DNA of 64,000 bases from Modicisalibacter coralii (GCF_004117855.1 NZ_QWBW01000024.1:23100-87099); one strand, 5' to 3'; positions 26,875-37,792 are shown, counted from the first letter of the stretch. The notes: generated by a model not told the origin, from the sequence alone. Made by a program: numbers and translations.

Positions 26875-26915
26875 AAAAACGGCCACCGCTCCGAGGAGCT
26901 AAGTGGCCGTTTTTA
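26875..26915 (-). terminator. Terminator of tRNA-Pro
   Basis: A strong hairpin: AAAACGGCCAC pairs with GTGGCCGTTTT around a GC-rich loop. Read leftward it lies just after the tRNA 3' end and ends in a T-run. It is nearly symmetrical, so it could also stop rightward transcription from the DUF2314 gene. Confidence 0.8.
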
Positions 26916-26925
26916 CGGGATTCCT

Positions 26926-27002
26926 TGGTCGGAGTAGCAGGATTCGAACCTACGACCTCTGCCTCCCGAAGGCAGCGCTCTACCAAGCTGAGCTATACTC
27001 CG
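26926..27002 (-). tRNA. proK: tRNA-Pro (anticodon CGG)
   Basis: A 77-base cloverleaf. The acceptor arm is CGGAGTA / TACTCCG with encoded ACCA. The D-loop has AGCTTGGT, the anticodon stem-loop is CTGCC-TTCGGGA-GGCAG with anticodon CGG, and the T-arm contains GGTTCGAATCC. C1-G72 pairing is typical of bacterial proline tRNAs. It is encoded alone, with its own hairpin terminator leftward. Confidence 0.95.
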
Positions 27003-27070
27003 ACGCCGTTGGGGCTGTGCCTCAACGGGGCTGCATTATACGCACTGCGGCGTACTTGGCAAGCCCGATT

Positions 27071-28063
27071 TCATGCCTGGCGATCGACGGCCAGGCGGGC
27101 CAGCTCGGCCATGGTGTCGCGGTAGCGGCTGGGCGGCAGGAAATTCAACTGGGCCAGGGCGCGGTCGGCCATCTCCTCGGCGCGCCGCCGGGTGTAGTCC
27201 AGCGCGCCGGTCTCGTTGACGATCGCCAGTACCTCGTCGAGCGAGTCGAGCCCGCCCCGGCGAATCGCCTTGCGGATCAGGGCGGCCTGCTCGGGCGTGC
27301 CGTCGCGCATGGCCTGGATCAGCGGCAGGGTCGGCTTGCCCTCGGCGAGGTCGTCGCCGACATTCTTGCCCATGGTGCCGGCATCGCCCTGATAATCGAG
27401 CAGGTCGTCGATCAACTGGAATGCCAGCCCCAGATGGCGGCCGTAGAGGCGCAGGGCCTCCTGCTGTTCGGGCTCGCCTCCGGCGAGTATCGCGCCGCTG
27501 TGCGAGGCGGCCTCGAAGAGCATCGCCGTCTTGCCCATGATGGTCTCGAAGTAGGCGGCCTCGTCGACGTCGGGGTTGCCGACGTTGGTCAGTTGCAGCA
27601 CTTCGCCCTCGGCGATGGTGCAGGTCGCCGCCGAGAGGATCTCCATCACCGGCATCGAGCCCACCTCGACCATCATCTGGAAGGCGCGGGAATAGAGGAA
27701 GTCGCCGACCAGCACCGAGGGGGCGTTGCCCCACTGCTCGTTGGCGGTGGTCCGGCCGCGGCGCAGGCTCGACTCGTCGACCACGTCGTCGTGGAGCAGC
27801 GTCGAGGTGTGCATGAATTCGATCAGGGTGGCGAGGGTGATGTGCTTGTCGCCGGCGTAGTCGAGCGCGCGCGCGGCGAGCAGGACCAGCAGCGGGCGCA
27901 GGCGCTTGCCGCCGCCCTCGATGATGTGGCGGCCGATGGTCTCGACGAGCGGGACCCGGGAGCTCAACTGGTCGATGACCGTGCGATCGACGGCGGCGAA
28001 ATCCTCGGCCACCGCGGCATGTAAGGGCGATGCGTTGGGTTGCATGATATGGGCGTCTGTCAT
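27071..28063 (-). CDS. ispB: Octaprenyl diphosphate synthase
   Basis: A 330-residue trans-polyprenyl diphosphate synthase that extends farnesyl diphosphate with isopentenyl diphosphate to make the quinone side chain. Both aspartate-rich motifs are present: LLHDDVVDE (first) and LIDDLLDYQGD (second). GGGKRLRPLLVLLAAR and GKPTLPLIQAMRDGTPEQ also match IspB closely. ATG 28063 (MTDAHIM) is used; MQPNAS at 28045 is an alternative. It is divergent from rplU, the standard arrangement in gammaproteobacteria. Confidence 0.95.
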   Translation of the reverse strand: MTDAHIMQPNASPLHAAVAEDFAAVDRTVIDQLSSRVPLVETIGRHIIEGGGKRLRPLLVLLAARALDYAGDKHITLATLIEFMHTSTLLHDDVVDESSLRRGRTTANEQWGNAPSVLVGDFLYSRAFQMMVEVGSMPVMEILSAATCTIAEGEVLQLTNVGNPDVDEAAYFETIMGKTAMLFEAASHSGAILAGGEPEQQEALRLYGRHLGLAFQLIDDLLDYQGDAGTMGKNVGDDLAEGKPTLPLIQAMRDGTPEQAALIRKAIRRGGLDSLDEVLAIVNETGALDYTRRRAEEMADRALAQLNFLPPSRYRDTMAELARLAVDRQA

Positions 28064-28354
28064 GGAGTTGAGGCATCCCGAGGCGCCGCCAGGCTTTAGG
28101 CTCTGTACGAACATTGCCTGCGCTCGGCAATACGGTGTCAGGAATCGGCCCGGTCGGCTTTTCGTCCGGTGTCGCCTTGGCGATGCCCATCGGGCGCGAT
28201 ATCGCTCGCCGGGGCGTCGTGAACGGCCCGACGCGCGTCGGCGAAGCGTGTGACAGTCGACTCCGAGGCCGGCCAAGGCGTGTGGCTATGCTATGAGGGG
28301 GGGTAGGGGGCGTCAAGGCGGCATGTCACGCGGGGTGACGCATCTCGAGCGCTC

Positions 28355-28383
28355 TTGTCGCGGGGCGTCTCGGCGGTTATAAT
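28355..28383 (+). promoter_or_regulatory. Sigma-70 promoter of rplU-rpmA
   Basis: TTGTCG (28355-28360), 17-base spacer, TATAAT (28378-28383), about 105 bases upstream of rplU. The -10 is perfect. The leader between it and the ribosome site is untranslated and may carry ribosomal-protein feedback. Confidence 0.7.
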
Positions 28384-28487
28384 CCGCGACCCTACTCATC
28401 ACGCTCCCTGTCAGATGGCTGCCGGAAGGGGCGCCACTCGCCGCAGGTCGATGAAGAGCCCACCCCGATGAGTGTCTGGAGAGAAGC

Positions 28488-28799
28488 ATGTACGCAGTTA
28501 TCAAGAGTGGCGGTAAGCAATACCGCGTCCAGGAAGGCCAGACCCTGAAGCTCGAGAAGCTTGAGGTGGCCACCGGCGACAGCCTCGATTTCGACCAGGT
28601 GCTGCTGGTCGCCGACGGCGACGACGTCAAGGTCGGCGCGCCGCTGGTCGACGGTGCCAAGGTGAGCGCCGAAGTGGTGTCTCATGGCCGTGGCGAGAAG
28701 GTTCGCATCATCAAGTTCCGTCGCCGCAAGCACTCCATGCGTCGTCAGGGCCACCGTCAGTGGTACACCGAAGTCAAGATCACCGGGATCTCCGCGTAA
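28488..28799 (+). CDS. rplU: 50S ribosomal protein L21
   Basis: A 103-residue protein beginning [18 protein letters not shown] and ending with the conserved [21 protein letters not shown] region. It binds 23S rRNA domain V in the large subunit. Full family length, and adjacent to rpmA as in nearly all bacteria. The purine-rich GGAGAGAAGC precedes the ATG. Confidence 0.98.
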   Translation: MYAVIKSGGKQYRVQEGQTLKLEKLEVATGDSLDFDQVLLVADGDDVKVGAPLVDGAKVSAEVVSHGRGEKVRIIKFRRRKHSMRRQGHRQWYTEVKITGISA

Positions 28800-28833
28800 G
28801 CGGCAACTCCCCCGAACGAGCGAGGTATTTGCA

Positions 28834-29091
28834 ATGGCTCACAAGAAGGCAGCCGGTAGTACGCGCAACGGCCGCGATTCCGAATCCAAGCGCCTTGGCG
28901 TCAAGCTGTTCGGCGGCCAGGCAGCGGCCCCGGGCAACATCATCGTCCGCCAGCGCGGCACGCGGTTCCACGCCGGAACCGGTGTCGGCATCGGCAAGGA
29001 CCACACCCTGTTCGCCCTGGACGAAGGCGTGGTCAAGTTCGAGACCAAGGGTCCGAAGAACCGCAAGTTCGTGAGCGTCGTCTCCGCCTGA
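28834..29091 (+). CDS. rpmA: 50S ribosomal protein L27
   Basis: An 85-residue protein, [20 protein letters not shown], ending in the conserved [11 protein letters not shown]27's N-terminal tail reaches the peptidyl-transferase centre. It follows rplU by 34 bases and is followed by a hairpin before obg. Confidence 0.98.
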   Translation: MAHKKAAGSTRNGRDSESKRLGVKLFGGQAAAPGNIIVRQRGTRFHAGTGVGIGKDHTLFALDEGVVKFETKGPKNRKFVSVVSA

Positions 29092-29113
29092 GACCGCCGC
29101 GAACCCTGACGAG

Positions 29114-29140
29114 AAGGCCCCGCCATGGCGGGGCCTTCTT
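29114..29140 (+). terminator. Terminator/attenuator between rpmA and obg
   Basis: The arms AAGGCCCCGCC / GGCGGGGCCTT with a 2-base loop are followed by CTTGTAT. It probably lowers read-through from the ribosomal genes into obg. Confidence 0.75.
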
Positions 29141-29175
29141 GTATCATGGCGGCATGTGCCGTCGGGAGAGTGACA

Positions 29176-30369
29176 ATGCAATTCGTCGACGAAGCATCGA
29201 TCGTTGCCGAGGCCGGTAATGGCGGCAAGGGTTGCCTGAGCTTTCGCCGCGAGAAGTTCGTGCCCAAGGGCGGTCCCGACGGCGGTGACGGCGGCCATGG
29301 CGGCAGCGTCTACCTGATCGGCGACGATGCGCTCAATACCCTGATCGACTTCAAGTACCAGCGCTTCTACAAGGCCCAGAACGGCCAGCCGGGCCAGGGC
29401 CGCCAGATGAGCGGCAAGGCCGGCGATGATCTGCACGTCAAGGTGCCGGTGGGCACCACGGTGATCGACGAGGATACCCTCGAGGTGATCGCCGACGTGA
29501 CCGAGGCGGGCCAGGTGGTGATGGTCGCCCAGGGTGGGCGCCGGGGCCTTGGCAACATCCACTTCAAGTCGTCGACCAACCGCGCGCCGCGGCGCACCAC
29601 GCCGGGTACGCCCGGCGAGCGTCGCAACCTGCGCCTGGAAATGAAGGTGATGGCCGATGTCGGCCTGCTGGGCATGCCCAACGCCGGCAAGTCGACGCTG
29701 ATCCGTGCCGTCTCGGCCGCCAAGCCCAAGGTCGCCAATTACCCGTTCACCACGCTGGTGCCCAATCTCGGCGTGGTCAAGCTGGGCATGCACGAGCACT
29801 TTGTGATGGCCGACGTGCCGGGGCTGATCGAAGGTGCCTCGGAAGGCGCCGGGCTGGGCCTGCGCTTTCTCAAGCACCTGACCCGCACGCGGCTGCTGCT
29901 GCACGTGGTGGACGTGGCGCCCTTCGACGAGTCGGACCCGGTCGACTCCGCCCGGGCGATCGCCCGCGAGCTCGAGCAGTTCTCGCCGGCGCTGGCCGAG
30001 CGCCCGCGCTGGCTGGTGCTCAACAAGCTCGACCTGCTCCCCGAGGAAGAGCGCGAGGCGCGCGCCGAGGCGATCGTCGCCGCGCTCGACTGGCAGGGGC
30101 CGGTGTATCGCATCTCGGCGATCGCCAGTCAGGGCACTGATGCGCTGGTCCAGGCGGTGTACCGCTGGCTGACCGAGCAGCGCATTCTCGAGGTCGAGGA
30201 CGAAGCGGTCGCCGAGCACGAGCGCGAGATGCGCGAGCGGATGGACGCCGAGGCGGTGGCGCGTGCCGAGTCGCGGCTGAGCCGCAAGCGCAAGCCGGCC
30301 GGCGACGACGAGCTGGACGATGATGACGACGACGAGGACCATGACGTCGAGGTCGAGTACGTTCCCTGA
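29176..30369 (+). CDS. obgE: GTPase ObgE/CgtA
   Basis: A 397-residue GTPase involved in 50S assembly and stress control. The glycine-rich Obg fold (residues 1-158) begins [20 protein letters not shown] and contains [11 protein letters not shown]. The G domain has G1 GMPNAGKST, the [12 protein letters not shown] switch, and NKLD. The C-terminal tail is strongly acidic ([18 protein letters not shown]), as in other gammaproteobacteria. The ATG at 29176 follows GGGAGAG. It is the third gene after rplU-rpmA and 32 bases before proB. Confidence 0.96.
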   Translation: MQFVDEASIVAEAGNGGKGCLSFRREKFVPKGGPDGGDGGHGGSVYLIGDDALNTLIDFKYQRFYKAQNGQPGQGRQMSGKAGDDLHVKVPVGTTVIDEDTLEVIADVTEAGQVVMVAQGGRRGLGNIHFKSSTNRAPRRTTPGTPGERRNLRLEMKVMADVGLLGMPNAGKSTLIRAVSAAKPKVANYPFTTLVPNLGVVKLGMHEHFVMADVPGLIEGASEGAGLGLRFLKHLTRTRLLLHVVDVAPFDESDPVDSARAIARELEQFSPALAERPRWLVLNKLDLLPEEEREARAEAIVAALDWQGPVYRISAIASQGTDALVQAVYRWLTEQRILEVEDEAVAEHEREMRERMDAEAVARAESRLSRKRKPAGDDELDDDDDDEDHDVEVEYVP

Positions 30370-30401
30370 GCGTATCGGCGACGGGTGAGGTCGAGGGCGA
30401 T

Positions 30402-31541
30402 ATGCACGACGACGAGCAGGCGCCGGGCCGCGAAGCGCTGACCGGCGCGCGGCGGGTGGTGGTGAAGATCGGCAGTGCGCTGCTGACCAACGACGGGCGC
30501 GGCCTCGACGAGGCGGCGATCGGTGGCTGGGTCGACCAGATCGCCGCCCTGCATGCGCGGGGGATCGAGGTGGTGCTGGTGTCCTCCGGCGCCGTGGCCG
30601 CGGGCATGGCGCGGCTCGGCTGGAACGTGCGCCCGGCGGCGGTCCACGAGCTGCAGGCCGCCGCGGCAGTGGGGCAGACCAGCCTGGCGCAGTGCTACGA
30701 GGGCCATTTCGCCCGCCACGAACTGCGCAGTGCCCAGATCCTGCTCACCCACGACGACCTTTCCAATCGCAAGCGCTATCTCAATGCCCGCTCGGCGTTG
30801 CGCACCCTGGTCGATCTGCGCGTGGTGCCGGTGGTCAACGAGAACGACACCGTGGTCACCGACGAGATCCGCTTCGGCGACAACGATACCCTGGGGGCGC
30901 TGGTCGCCAACCTGCTCGAGGCCGAGGCGCTGGTGATCCTCACCGATCAGGAAGGGCTCTATGACGCCGACCCGCGCCACGATCCGGCGGCCCGGCTGAT
31001 TCCCGAGGGGCGCGCCGACGACCCCCGGCTGGCGGCGGTGGCCGGCGGTGGCGGCGTTCTGGGGCGCGGCGGCATGACCACCAAGATTCGTGCCGCGCGG
31101 CTGGCGGCGCGCTCCGGGACGGTGACGGCGATCGCCAGCGGGCGCCAGGCGGATGTGCTGACCCGGCTGATCGACGGCGAGCGGCTGGGCACCCTGCTGC
31201 GCCCCGAGCACGCCCCGCTGGCGGCGCGCAAGCGCTGGCTGGCCGGTCAGTTGCAGGTGCGCGGCACCCTCACTCTCGATGCCGGCGCGGTCAGCGTGCT
31301 GCGCGCGCGGGGGTCGAGCCTGCTGCCGGTCGGGGTCAAGTCGCTCGTCGGTCGTTTCGTGCGCGGCGACATGGTGGTCTGCGTCGACGAGCAGGGCGAG
31401 CGGGTGGCCAAGGGCCTGGTCAACTACGGCAGCGACGAGGCGGCACGCATCCTCGGCCAGCCGAGTCATCAGATCGAGGCGATCCTCGGCTACATGGAAG
31501 CGCCGGAACTGATCCATCGCGACAACCTGGTGGTGCTGTAG
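30402..31541 (+). CDS. proB: Glutamate 5-kinase
   Basis: A 379-residue enzyme phosphorylating glutamate in the first step of proline synthesis. The amino-acid kinase domain (about 15-270) has [27 protein letters not shown] and the glutamate-binding [17 protein letters not shown]. The C-terminal PUA domain (about 290-375) is present, including [21 protein letters not shown]. Proline is also a compatible solute, relevant if the host is halophilic. Genomic position next to obg is conserved. Confidence 0.95.
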   Translation: MHDDEQAPGREALTGARRVVVKIGSALLTNDGRGLDEAAIGGWVDQIAALHARGIEVVLVSSGAVAAGMARLGWNVRPAAVHELQAAAAVGQTSLAQCYEGHFARHELRSAQILLTHDDLSNRKRYLNARSALRTLVDLRVVPVVNENDTVVTDEIRFGDNDTLGALVANLLEAEALVILTDQEGLYDADPRHDPAARLIPEGRADDPRLAAVAGGGGVLGRGGMTTKIRAARLAARSGTVTAIASGRQADVLTRLIDGERLGTLLRPEHAPLAARKRWLAGQLQVRGTLTLDAGAVSVLRARGSSLLPVGVKSLVGRFVRGDMVVCVDEQGERVAKGLVNYGSDEAARILGQPSHQIEAILGYMEAPELIHRDNLVVL

Positions 31542-31566
31542 CCGAGCGCAGGCACTGCGCGGGCTG

Positions 31567-31595
31567 TGGCAAGCCGCGGGGCAGCGTGCTAGAAT
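31567..31595 (+). promoter_or_regulatory. Probable promoter of rpsT
   Basis: A good -10 TAGAAT at 31590-31595 with a weak -35 (TGGCAA at about 31567) sits about 120 bases before rpsT, in the 175-base gap after proB. Confidence 0.5.
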
Positions 31596-31716
31596 GCCGC
31601 ATCCTCTCAGACATGGCCCGTGGTTACTGAACGGCCAAACCGCTTCGGCGAATCCGAAGAGTCGAAGCTGGTCAAAGACTTACTACCGAATTTAGCGATT
31701 CTCCAAGGAGATTACG

Positions 31717-31983
31717 GTGGCGAATACCAAGCAAGCCAAGAAACGCGCACGCCAGGCGGAACAGCGTCGCAAGCACAACGCCAGTCAGCGCAGCATGGTG
31801 CGGACCTACGTCAAGCGCGTGCTCAAGGCGGTCCAGGCCGGCGATCACGCCCAGGCCATGGATGCCTTCAAGCAGGCACAGCCGGTCATCGACCGCATCG
31901 CCGACAAGGACGCGCTGTCCAAGAAGAAGGCGGCCCGCATCAAGAGTCGCCTCAACAAGCGGATCAAGGCGCTGGCTGCGTAA
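31717..31983 (+). CDS. rpsT: 30S ribosomal protein S20
   Basis: An 88-residue basic protein starting at GTG after AAGGAG (31705-31710). Sequence VANTKQAKKRARQAEQRRKH and the ending NKRIKALAA match S20, which binds the 5' domain of 16S rRNA. A GTG or other non-ATG start is common for this gene and limits its translation. Confidence 0.97.
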   Translation: MANTKQAKKRARQAEQRRKHNASQRSMVRTYVKRVLKAVQAGDHAQAMDAFKQAQPVIDRIADKDALSKKKAARIKSRLNKRIKALAA

Positions 31984-32040
31984 GCCGGAGCCACTGAGGC
32001 AGCGGGCGCCACTTCCATCGGCGCTCGTGATGCACTTGGG

Positions 32041-32067
32041 AAAAAACCGGCTGCGGCCGGTTTTTTT
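32041..32067 (+). terminator. Terminator of rpsT
   Basis: ACCGGC-TGCG-GCCGGT hairpin preceded by an A-run and followed by seven T; it works in both directions by symmetry but lies between two rightward genes. Confidence 0.88.
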
Positions 32068-32123
32068 GTGCGTGCGGATTGGTGCGTGCTGACAGCGTGC
32101 CGAGCGAAAGAGGGGAGCGGCTG

Positions 32124-33797
32124 GTGGCATCCGATCGGGACACATCGCGCGAGGACCATCGCCTGATCAGCGAAGAGGACGTCTCGGTGGACGCTCCCGC
32201 CGCGGGCGATGCCGTGCCCAGCGAGGCGGACGCGGGACAGACCGCCGGAGGCGCTGCGGCCGGCGGCGGTCTGCTGCGCTCGGGGATGGTGGTCAGCGCC
32301 ATGACCATGCTCTCGCGGGTGATGGGGCTGGTGCGCGACGTGACCATCGCGGCGCTGTTCGGTGCCGGCAGTGGCGCGGATGCGTTCTTCGTGGCCTTCA
32401 AGATCCCCAACTTCATGCGCCGCCTGTTCGCCGAGGGGGCCTTCAACCAGGCCTTCGTGCCGGTACTCTCCGAGTACGCCACCCGGCGTACCCGCGAGGA
32501 GGTCCGCGAACTGCTGGACGCCGTATCGGGGAGCCTGGCGGTGGTGCTGGCGCTGCTCACGGCGCTGGCGATGCTGACGGCGCCATGGCTGGCCTGGCTG
32601 TTCGCGCCGGGCTTCGGCCGCGACCCCGAGAAGCTCGCCCTGACCGCCGACATGCTGCGGCTGACGTTCCCCTATCTGCTGCTGATCTCGATGACGGCGT
32701 TCTCGGGCAGCGTACTCAATACCTGGAACCGTTTCGCGGTGCCGGCCTTCACCCCGGTGCTGCTCAACCTGGCGTTGATCGGTGCCGCGGTCTGGTTGAC
32801 GCCCTGGATGACGGTGCCGTCGATGGCGCTGGCCTGGGGCGTGCTGATCGCCGGGGCCGTCCAGTTGGCCTTCCAGGTGCCGTTCCTGGCCCGGCTCGGG
32901 CTGTTGCCGACCCCGTGGCCGGCGTTCCGCCATCCGGGGGTGCGGCGCATCCTGTGGCTGATGACGCCGGCGCTGTTCGGCGTCTCGGTGTCGCAGATCA
33001 ATCTGCTGCTGGACACCGTGCTGGCCTCGTTTCTGGCCTCGGGCAGCGTGTCCTGGCTGTACTATTCGGATCGCCTGGTCGAGCTGCCGCTGGGGGTGTT
33101 CGGCATCGCCATCGGCACGGTGATCCTGCCGGCGCTCTCCAAGCGCCATGCCGAGCAGTCGCGGGAGCACTTCGCCCGGATGCTCGACTGGTCGCTGCGC
33201 GCCGTGCTGCTGCTGGGCCTGCCCGCGGCGCTGGCGCTGGCGGTGCTCGCCGAGCCGCTGCTGGTCAGCTTGTTCCACTACGGGGCGATGACCGACCACG
33301 ACATCGTCATGGCATCGATGAGCCTGCGCGCCTACGCCGTGGGGCTGGTGGCCTTCATGCTGATCAAGGTGCTGGCGCCGGGCTACTTCGCCCGCCAGGA
33401 TACCGCCACGCCGGTCAAGATCGGCATCGTCGCCATGGTCGCCAACATGGGCTTCAATCTGGCGCTGATCCTGCCGCTGGCCCACGCCGGCCTGGCGCTG
33501 GCCACCTCGGCGTCGGCCTTCGTCAACGCCGGCCTGCTGGCCCGGGGACTGCGCCGCCGTGGGGTGCTGGTCTTCCAGCCCGGCTGGGGGCGCTACGCCC
33601 TGCAGTTGCTGGGCGGCTGCGGCCTGATGGCGACGGGATTGTGGTGGTTCTCGCCGGACTGGCACGTCTGGCTGGAGTGGGGCGTGACCCGGCGCGCGGC
33701 GACCCTCGGGGCGCTGGTCATCGGCGGTGCGCTGACCTATTTCGCCTGGCTGGCGGCCACCGGGATGCGCCTGCGCGACTTCCGGCTGCACGGATGA
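32124..33797 (+). CDS. murJ: Lipid II flippase MurJ (MviN)
   Basis: A 557-residue polytopic protein of the MOP superfamily that moves lipid II across the inner membrane. The core starts GGGLLRSGMVVSAMTMLSRV and MGLVRDVTIAALFG, and FKIPNFMRRLFAEGAFNQAFVP is highly characteristic. There are 14 predicted membrane segments. Before the core it carries about 50 extra hydrophilic, acidic residues (VASDRDTSREDHRLISEEDV). GTG 32124 is chosen because AGAGGGGAG lies six bases upstream; other starts at 32079-32097 lack this. Conserved position between rpsT and ribF. Confidence 0.93.
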   Translation: MASDRDTSREDHRLISEEDVSVDAPAAGDAVPSEADAGQTAGGAAAGGGLLRSGMVVSAMTMLSRVMGLVRDVTIAALFGAGSGADAFFVAFKIPNFMRRLFAEGAFNQAFVPVLSEYATRRTREEVRELLDAVSGSLAVVLALLTALAMLTAPWLAWLFAPGFGRDPEKLALTADMLRLTFPYLLLISMTAFSGSVLNTWNRFAVPAFTPVLLNLALIGAAVWLTPWMTVPSMALAWGVLIAGAVQLAFQVPFLARLGLLPTPWPAFRHPGVRRILWLMTPALFGVSVSQINLLLDTVLASFLASGSVSWLYYSDRLVELPLGVFGIAIGTVILPALSKRHAEQSREHFARMLDWSLRAVLLLGLPAALALAVLAEPLLVSLFHYGAMTDHDIVMASMSLRAYAVGLVAFMLIKVLAPGYFARQDTATPVKIGIVAMVANMGFNLALILPLAHAGLALATSASAFVNAGLLARGLRRRGVLVFQPGWGRYALQLLGGCGLMATGLWWFSPDWHVWLEWGVTRRAATLGALVIGGALTYFAWLAATGMRLRDFRLHG

Positions 33798-33810
33798 GGG
33801 CGGGCGGCGG

Positions 33811-33839
33811 CTGTCAAGCCCCACCCCCTTCGTTATAAT
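33811..33839 (+). promoter_or_regulatory. Sigma-70 promoter upstream of ribF
   Basis: CTGTCA (33811-33816), 17-base spacer, TATAAT (33834-33839), ending 30 bases before the ribF start. It probably drives ribF-ileS-lspA-fkpB-ispH. Confidence 0.65.
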
Positions 33840-33869
33840 TGCTCCCTTTATCGACGCGTGAGCGACGCC

Positions 33870-34913
33870 ATGGAACTGATTCGCGGATTGCACAACCTGC
33901 AAGAACGACACCGGGGGTGCGTGGCGACCATCGGCAACTTCGACGGGGTGCATCGCGGTCACCAGGCGATTCTCGGCCAGTTGCGCCAGCGCGCGCAGGC
34001 GCTCGGCCTGCCGGTCACGGTGGTGATCTTCGAGCCCCAGCCGCGGGAATACTTCGCCGGCGATCAGGCGCCGCCGCGTCTCACCCGGCTGCGCGACAAG
34101 GCGCGTCTGCTCGCCGAGCACGGCGCCGAGCGCATCGTCTGCCTGCCGTTCAACGAGGCGCTGCGCAGCCTGACCGCCAACGAATTCATCGATCGCGTGC
34201 TGGTCGACGGCCTGGGCGTGCGTCATCTGGTGGTCGGCGACGACTTTCGCTTCGGCTGCGACCGCCGCGGCGACTTCGCTTTGCTGCGCGAGGCCGGCGA
34301 GCACAAGGGCTTCGCCGTGGAGCACACCCATACCTTCGTGCTCGACGACGAGCGGGTGTCGAGCTCCCGGGTGCGCACGCTGCTGGCCAGCGGCAACTTC
34401 TTCCAGGCGGCGCGCATGCTGGGGCGCCCCTACCGGATGGGCGGCCGGGTGGTCGCCGATCAGCGCCTGGGCCGCACCATCGGCACGCCCACCGCCAACG
34501 TACCGCTGCTGCCCGGGCCGATGCCGCTGCGCGGGGTCTATGCGGTGGTCACCCGGCTCGCCGACGGGCGCTGCCTGCCGGGGGTGGCGAACATCGGCTG
34601 GCGGCCCACGGTGGGCAGCCGACGGCCGGTTCTCGAGGTTCACCTGTTCGACGTCGAGGTGGATCTCTACGGTCAGTGCATCGACGTCCTGCCCTGCGCG
34701 CGACTGCGTGGCGAGGTGACCTTCGACGGGCTCGAGGCGCTCAAGCGCCAGATTCGTGCCGACCAGGCCTGCGCGCGCGACTATTTCCGGGCGCATCCCG
34801 TCGCCTCGTGCGACGACACCTGCGTCGCCGACCTGGCATCGGCACCGCTGGCACCGGCATCCACGACTTCCGACTTCTCGGCGGACGCTTCCGCCGACCA
34901 TGACGACGGCTGA
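33870..34913 (+). CDS. ribF: Bifunctional riboflavin kinase/FAD synthetase
   Basis: A 347-residue enzyme making FMN and then FAD. The N-terminal adenylyltransferase domain contains [13 protein letters not shown]; the C-terminal kinase domain has [21 protein letters not shown] and [16 protein letters not shown] 33870 ([10 protein letters not shown]) aligns with the family start, while a GTG at 33858 would add four residues. The C-terminal tail (about 30 residues after YFRAHP) is Ala/Ser/Asp-rich and not part of the fold. It ends 10 bases before ileS. Confidence 0.95.
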   Translation: MELIRGLHNLQERHRGCVATIGNFDGVHRGHQAILGQLRQRAQALGLPVTVVIFEPQPREYFAGDQAPPRLTRLRDKARLLAEHGAERIVCLPFNEALRSLTANEFIDRVLVDGLGVRHLVVGDDFRFGCDRRGDFALLREAGEHKGFAVEHTHTFVLDDERVSSSRVRTLLASGNFFQAARMLGRPYRMGGRVVADQRLGRTIGTPTANVPLLPGPMPLRGVYAVVTRLADGRCLPGVANIGWRPTVGSRRPVLEVHLFDVEVDLYGQCIDVLPCARLRGEVTFDGLEALKRQIRADQACARDYFRAHPVASCDDTCVADLASAPLAPASTTSDFSADASADHDDG

Positions 34914-34923
34914 CACCAAGGCT

Positions 34924-37758
34924 ATGAGCGACTACAAGCACACCCTGAACCTGCCCGAAACCGACTTCCCGATGCGCGGTAACCTGCCCAAGCGGGAGCC
35001 GGCACGCATCGAGCGCTGGCAGGAACTCGATCTCTACCACCGCCTGCGCGAGGAGCGCCGGGGCAGGGAACTCTTCGTGCTTCACGACGGCCCTCCCTAT
35101 GCCAACGGCAGCATTCACCTGGGGCATGCGCTCAACAAGATCCTCAAGGACATCATCGTCAAGGCCAAGGGCCTGGCCGGCTTCGACGCGCCCTACGTGC
35201 CGGGCTGGGACTGCCACGGCCTGCCCATCGAGCACAAGATCGAGACGCTCCACGGCAAGCATCTGCCGCCGCAGGAAGCGCGCGCCCTGTGCCGCGAGTA
35301 CGCCAGCGAGCAGATCGACGGTCAGCGCGAGGACTTCGTGCGCCTGGGCGTGGTCGGCGACTGGGCGCATCCGTACCGCACCATGGACTTCGCCAACGAG
35401 GCGGGCGAGGTGCGGGCGCTGGCCGAGATGGTGCGTCACGGCTACGTGTTCAAGGGCCTGAAGCCGGTCAACTGGTGCTTCGACTGCGGCTCGGCACTGG
35501 CCGAGGCCGAGGTCGAGTACGCCGACAAGCAGTCCGACGCCATCGATGTGGCCTTCCTCGCCGAGGACCCCGCCGCGCTGGCCGAGGCCTTCGGCCTGGA
35601 CGGCCTGGACAAGCCGGCGGCGGTGGCGATCTGGACCACCACGCCCTGGACCATCCCCGCCAACCAGGCGCTCAACGTCCATCCCGAGGTGGACTACGCG
35701 CTGGTGGATACCGGCGAGCGGCTGCTGGTGCTGGCCGAGGACCTGGTCGAGAGCAGCCTCGAGCGCTTCGGGCTGCGCGGCGAGACGCTGGCCACCACGA
35801 CCGGCGCGCGCCTGGAGAACCTGCAGTTCCGTCACCCGTTCTACGACCGCCTGTCGCCGGTGTATCTGGGCGACTACGTGGCCACCGACGCGGGGACCGG
35901 CATCGTCCACTCGGCGCCGGCCTACGGCGAGGATGACTTCGTCACCTGCCGCGCCTATGGCATGGACTTCGACGAGATCAAGAACCCGGTCCAGAGCGAC
36001 GGCGTCTATGTCGACGACCTGGCGTTCTTCGGCGGTCAGTTGATCTGGAAGGCCAACCCGCAGATCGTCGCCAAGCTCGAAGAGGTCGGCGCGCTGCTCG
36101 CCCACGAGACGATCACCCACAGCTACATGCACTGCTGGCGCCACAAGACGCCGGTGATCTACCGCGCCACCGCGCAGTGGTTCGTGGGCATGGACATCCG
36201 CGGCGAGGACGGCAAGACGCTGCGCGAGCGTGCCCTGGAAGGCGTCGAGGCCACTCAGTTCACGCCGGCCTGGGGCAAGGCGCGATTGCACAGCATGATC
36301 GCCAACCGGCCCGACTGGTGCATCTCGCGCCAGCGCAACTGGGGCGTACCGATCCCGTTCTTCCTGCACAAGGCCACCGGCGAGCTGCACCCGCGCACGC
36401 TGGAGCTGATGGAAGCCGTGGCGCAGCGTATCGAGGCCGAAGGCATCGATGCCTGGTTCCGGCTGGATGCCGCCGAATTGCTCGGCGACGAGGCGGCCGA
36501 CTACGAGAAGACCACCGATACCCTCGACGTGTGGTTCGATTCCGGCACCACTCACTGGCATGTGCTGCGCGGCTCGCACGACCTCGGCCATGCCCGGGGG
36601 CCGCGTGCCGATCTCTACCTCGAGGGGTCCGATCAGCATCGTGGCTGGTTCCACTCCTCGCTGCTCACCGGCTGCGCCATCGACGGCCACGCCCCCTATC
36701 GGCAGCTGCTGACCCACGGCTTCACCGTGGACGAGAAGGGGCGCAAGCAGTCCAAGTCGCTGGGCAACGTGGTGTCGCCGCAGACGGTGATGGACAAGCT
36801 GGGCGCCGACATCCTGCGCCTGTGGGTGGCCTCCACCGACTACTCCGGCGAGATGGCGGTCTCCGACGAGATCCTCAAGCGCACCGCCGATGTCTACCGG
36901 CGTATCCGCAACACGGCGCGCTTCCTGCTTGCCAACCTCAACGGCTTCGATCCCGAGCGTGACGCGGTGGCCTTCGATGACATGCTGGCGCTGGATCAGT
37001 GGGTGGTCGATCGTGCCGCGCAACTGCAGGCACGCATCGAGACGGCCTACACCGAGTACCGCTTCCTCGAGGTCTACCAGCAGGTGCACACCTTCTGTTC
37101 GCGGGAGCTGGGCGGCTTCTACCTCGACGTGATCAAGGACCGCCAGTACACCACCCAGGCCGACTCGCTGGCGCGCCGCAGCTGCCAGACCGCGCTCTAC
37201 CATGTGGTCGAGGCGCTGTCGCGCTGGGTGGCGCCGATCCTCAGCTTCACCGGCGAGGAGATCTACGAGCACATCCCCGGCAAGCGTCGCGAGAGCGTGC
37301 TGCTGGACACCTTCTACCCCGGCCTGGCGACCCTCGGCGACGACGCCACCTTCGGCCGCGAGTTCTGGGAGCGGGTGCTGCAGGTCAAGCAGGCGGTCAA
37401 CAAGTGCCTGGAGGACGCGCGCAACGCCAAGCGCATCAAGAGCGGGCTCTCCGCCGAGGTCACCCTCTACGCCGACGACGCCCTGCGCGAGACCCTGGGC
37501 CGGTTGGGCGACGAACTGCGCTTCGTGCTGCTGACCAGCGAGGTACACCTGGTCTCGCGGGATAGCGCCGACGACGCGGCCGAGGCCACCGAACTCGAGG
37601 GCCTGGCGGTGGCGGTGGCGGTCAGCCCGCATGCCAAGTGCGAGCGCTGCTGGCATCATCGCCCCGACGTCGGCGAGCATGCCGACTATCCGGACCTGTG
37701 CGGGCGTTGCATCAGCAACCTGCCGGACGGGCCGGGCGAGACGCGCCATTATGCCTGA
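34924..37758 (+). CDS. ileS: Isoleucyl-tRNA synthetase
   Basis: A 944-residue class I synthetase, close to the family length. The start [20 protein letters not shown] aligns with E. coli IleS. HIGH motif: [19 protein letters not shown] motif: [10 protein letters not shown]; editing domain present ([16 protein letters not shown]). The C-terminal zinc site has four Cys in CERCWHHRP...DLCGRC. An ATG at 34900 overlapping ribF is possible but not conserved. It is part of the ribF-ileS-lspA-fkpB-ispH operon. Confidence 0.97.
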   Translation: MSDYKHTLNLPETDFPMRGNLPKREPARIERWQELDLYHRLREERRGRELFVLHDGPPYANGSIHLGHALNKILKDIIVKAKGLAGFDAPYVPGWDCHGLPIEHKIETLHGKHLPPQEARALCREYASEQIDGQREDFVRLGVVGDWAHPYRTMDFANEAGEVRALAEMVRHGYVFKGLKPVNWCFDCGSALAEAEVEYADKQSDAIDVAFLAEDPAALAEAFGLDGLDKPAAVAIWTTTPWTIPANQALNVHPEVDYALVDTGERLLVLAEDLVESSLERFGLRGETLATTTGARLENLQFRHPFYDRLSPVYLGDYVATDAGTGIVHSAPAYGEDDFVTCRAYGMDFDEIKNPVQSDGVYVDDLAFFGGQLIWKANPQIVAKLEEVGALLAHETITHSYMHCWRHKTPVIYRATAQWFVGMDIRGEDGKTLRERALEGVEATQFTPAWGKARLHSMIANRPDWCISRQRNWGVPIPFFLHKATGELHPRTLELMEAVAQRIEAEGIDAWFRLDAAELLGDEAADYEKTTDTLDVWFDSGTTHWHVLRGSHDLGHARGPRADLYLEGSDQHRGWFHSSLLTGCAIDGHAPYRQLLTHGFTVDEKGRKQSKSLGNVVSPQTVMDKLGADILRLWVASTDYSGEMAVSDEILKRTADVYRRIRNTARFLLANLNGFDPERDAVAFDDMLALDQWVVDRAAQLQARIETAYTEYRFLEVYQQVHTFCSRELGGFYLDVIKDRQYTTQADSLARRSCQTALYHVVEALSRWVAPILSFTGEEIYEHIPGKRRESVLLDTFYPGLATLGDDATFGREFWERVLQVKQAVNKCLEDARNAKRIKSGLSAEVTLYADDALRETLGRLGDELRFVLLTSEVHLVSRDSADDAAEATELEGLAVAVAVSPHAKCERCWHHRPDVGEHADYPDLCGRCISNLPDGPGETRHYA

Positions 37759-37792
37759 GGTCGACGGCCCCGAGGCCAACGAGGAAGCCGCC

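Noticed and set aside
31845..34919. Minus-strand open frame of about 1000 codons opposite rpsT, murJ and ribF
   Set aside because: Antisense artefact of GC-rich codons; Gln/Arg/Gly-rich without domains.
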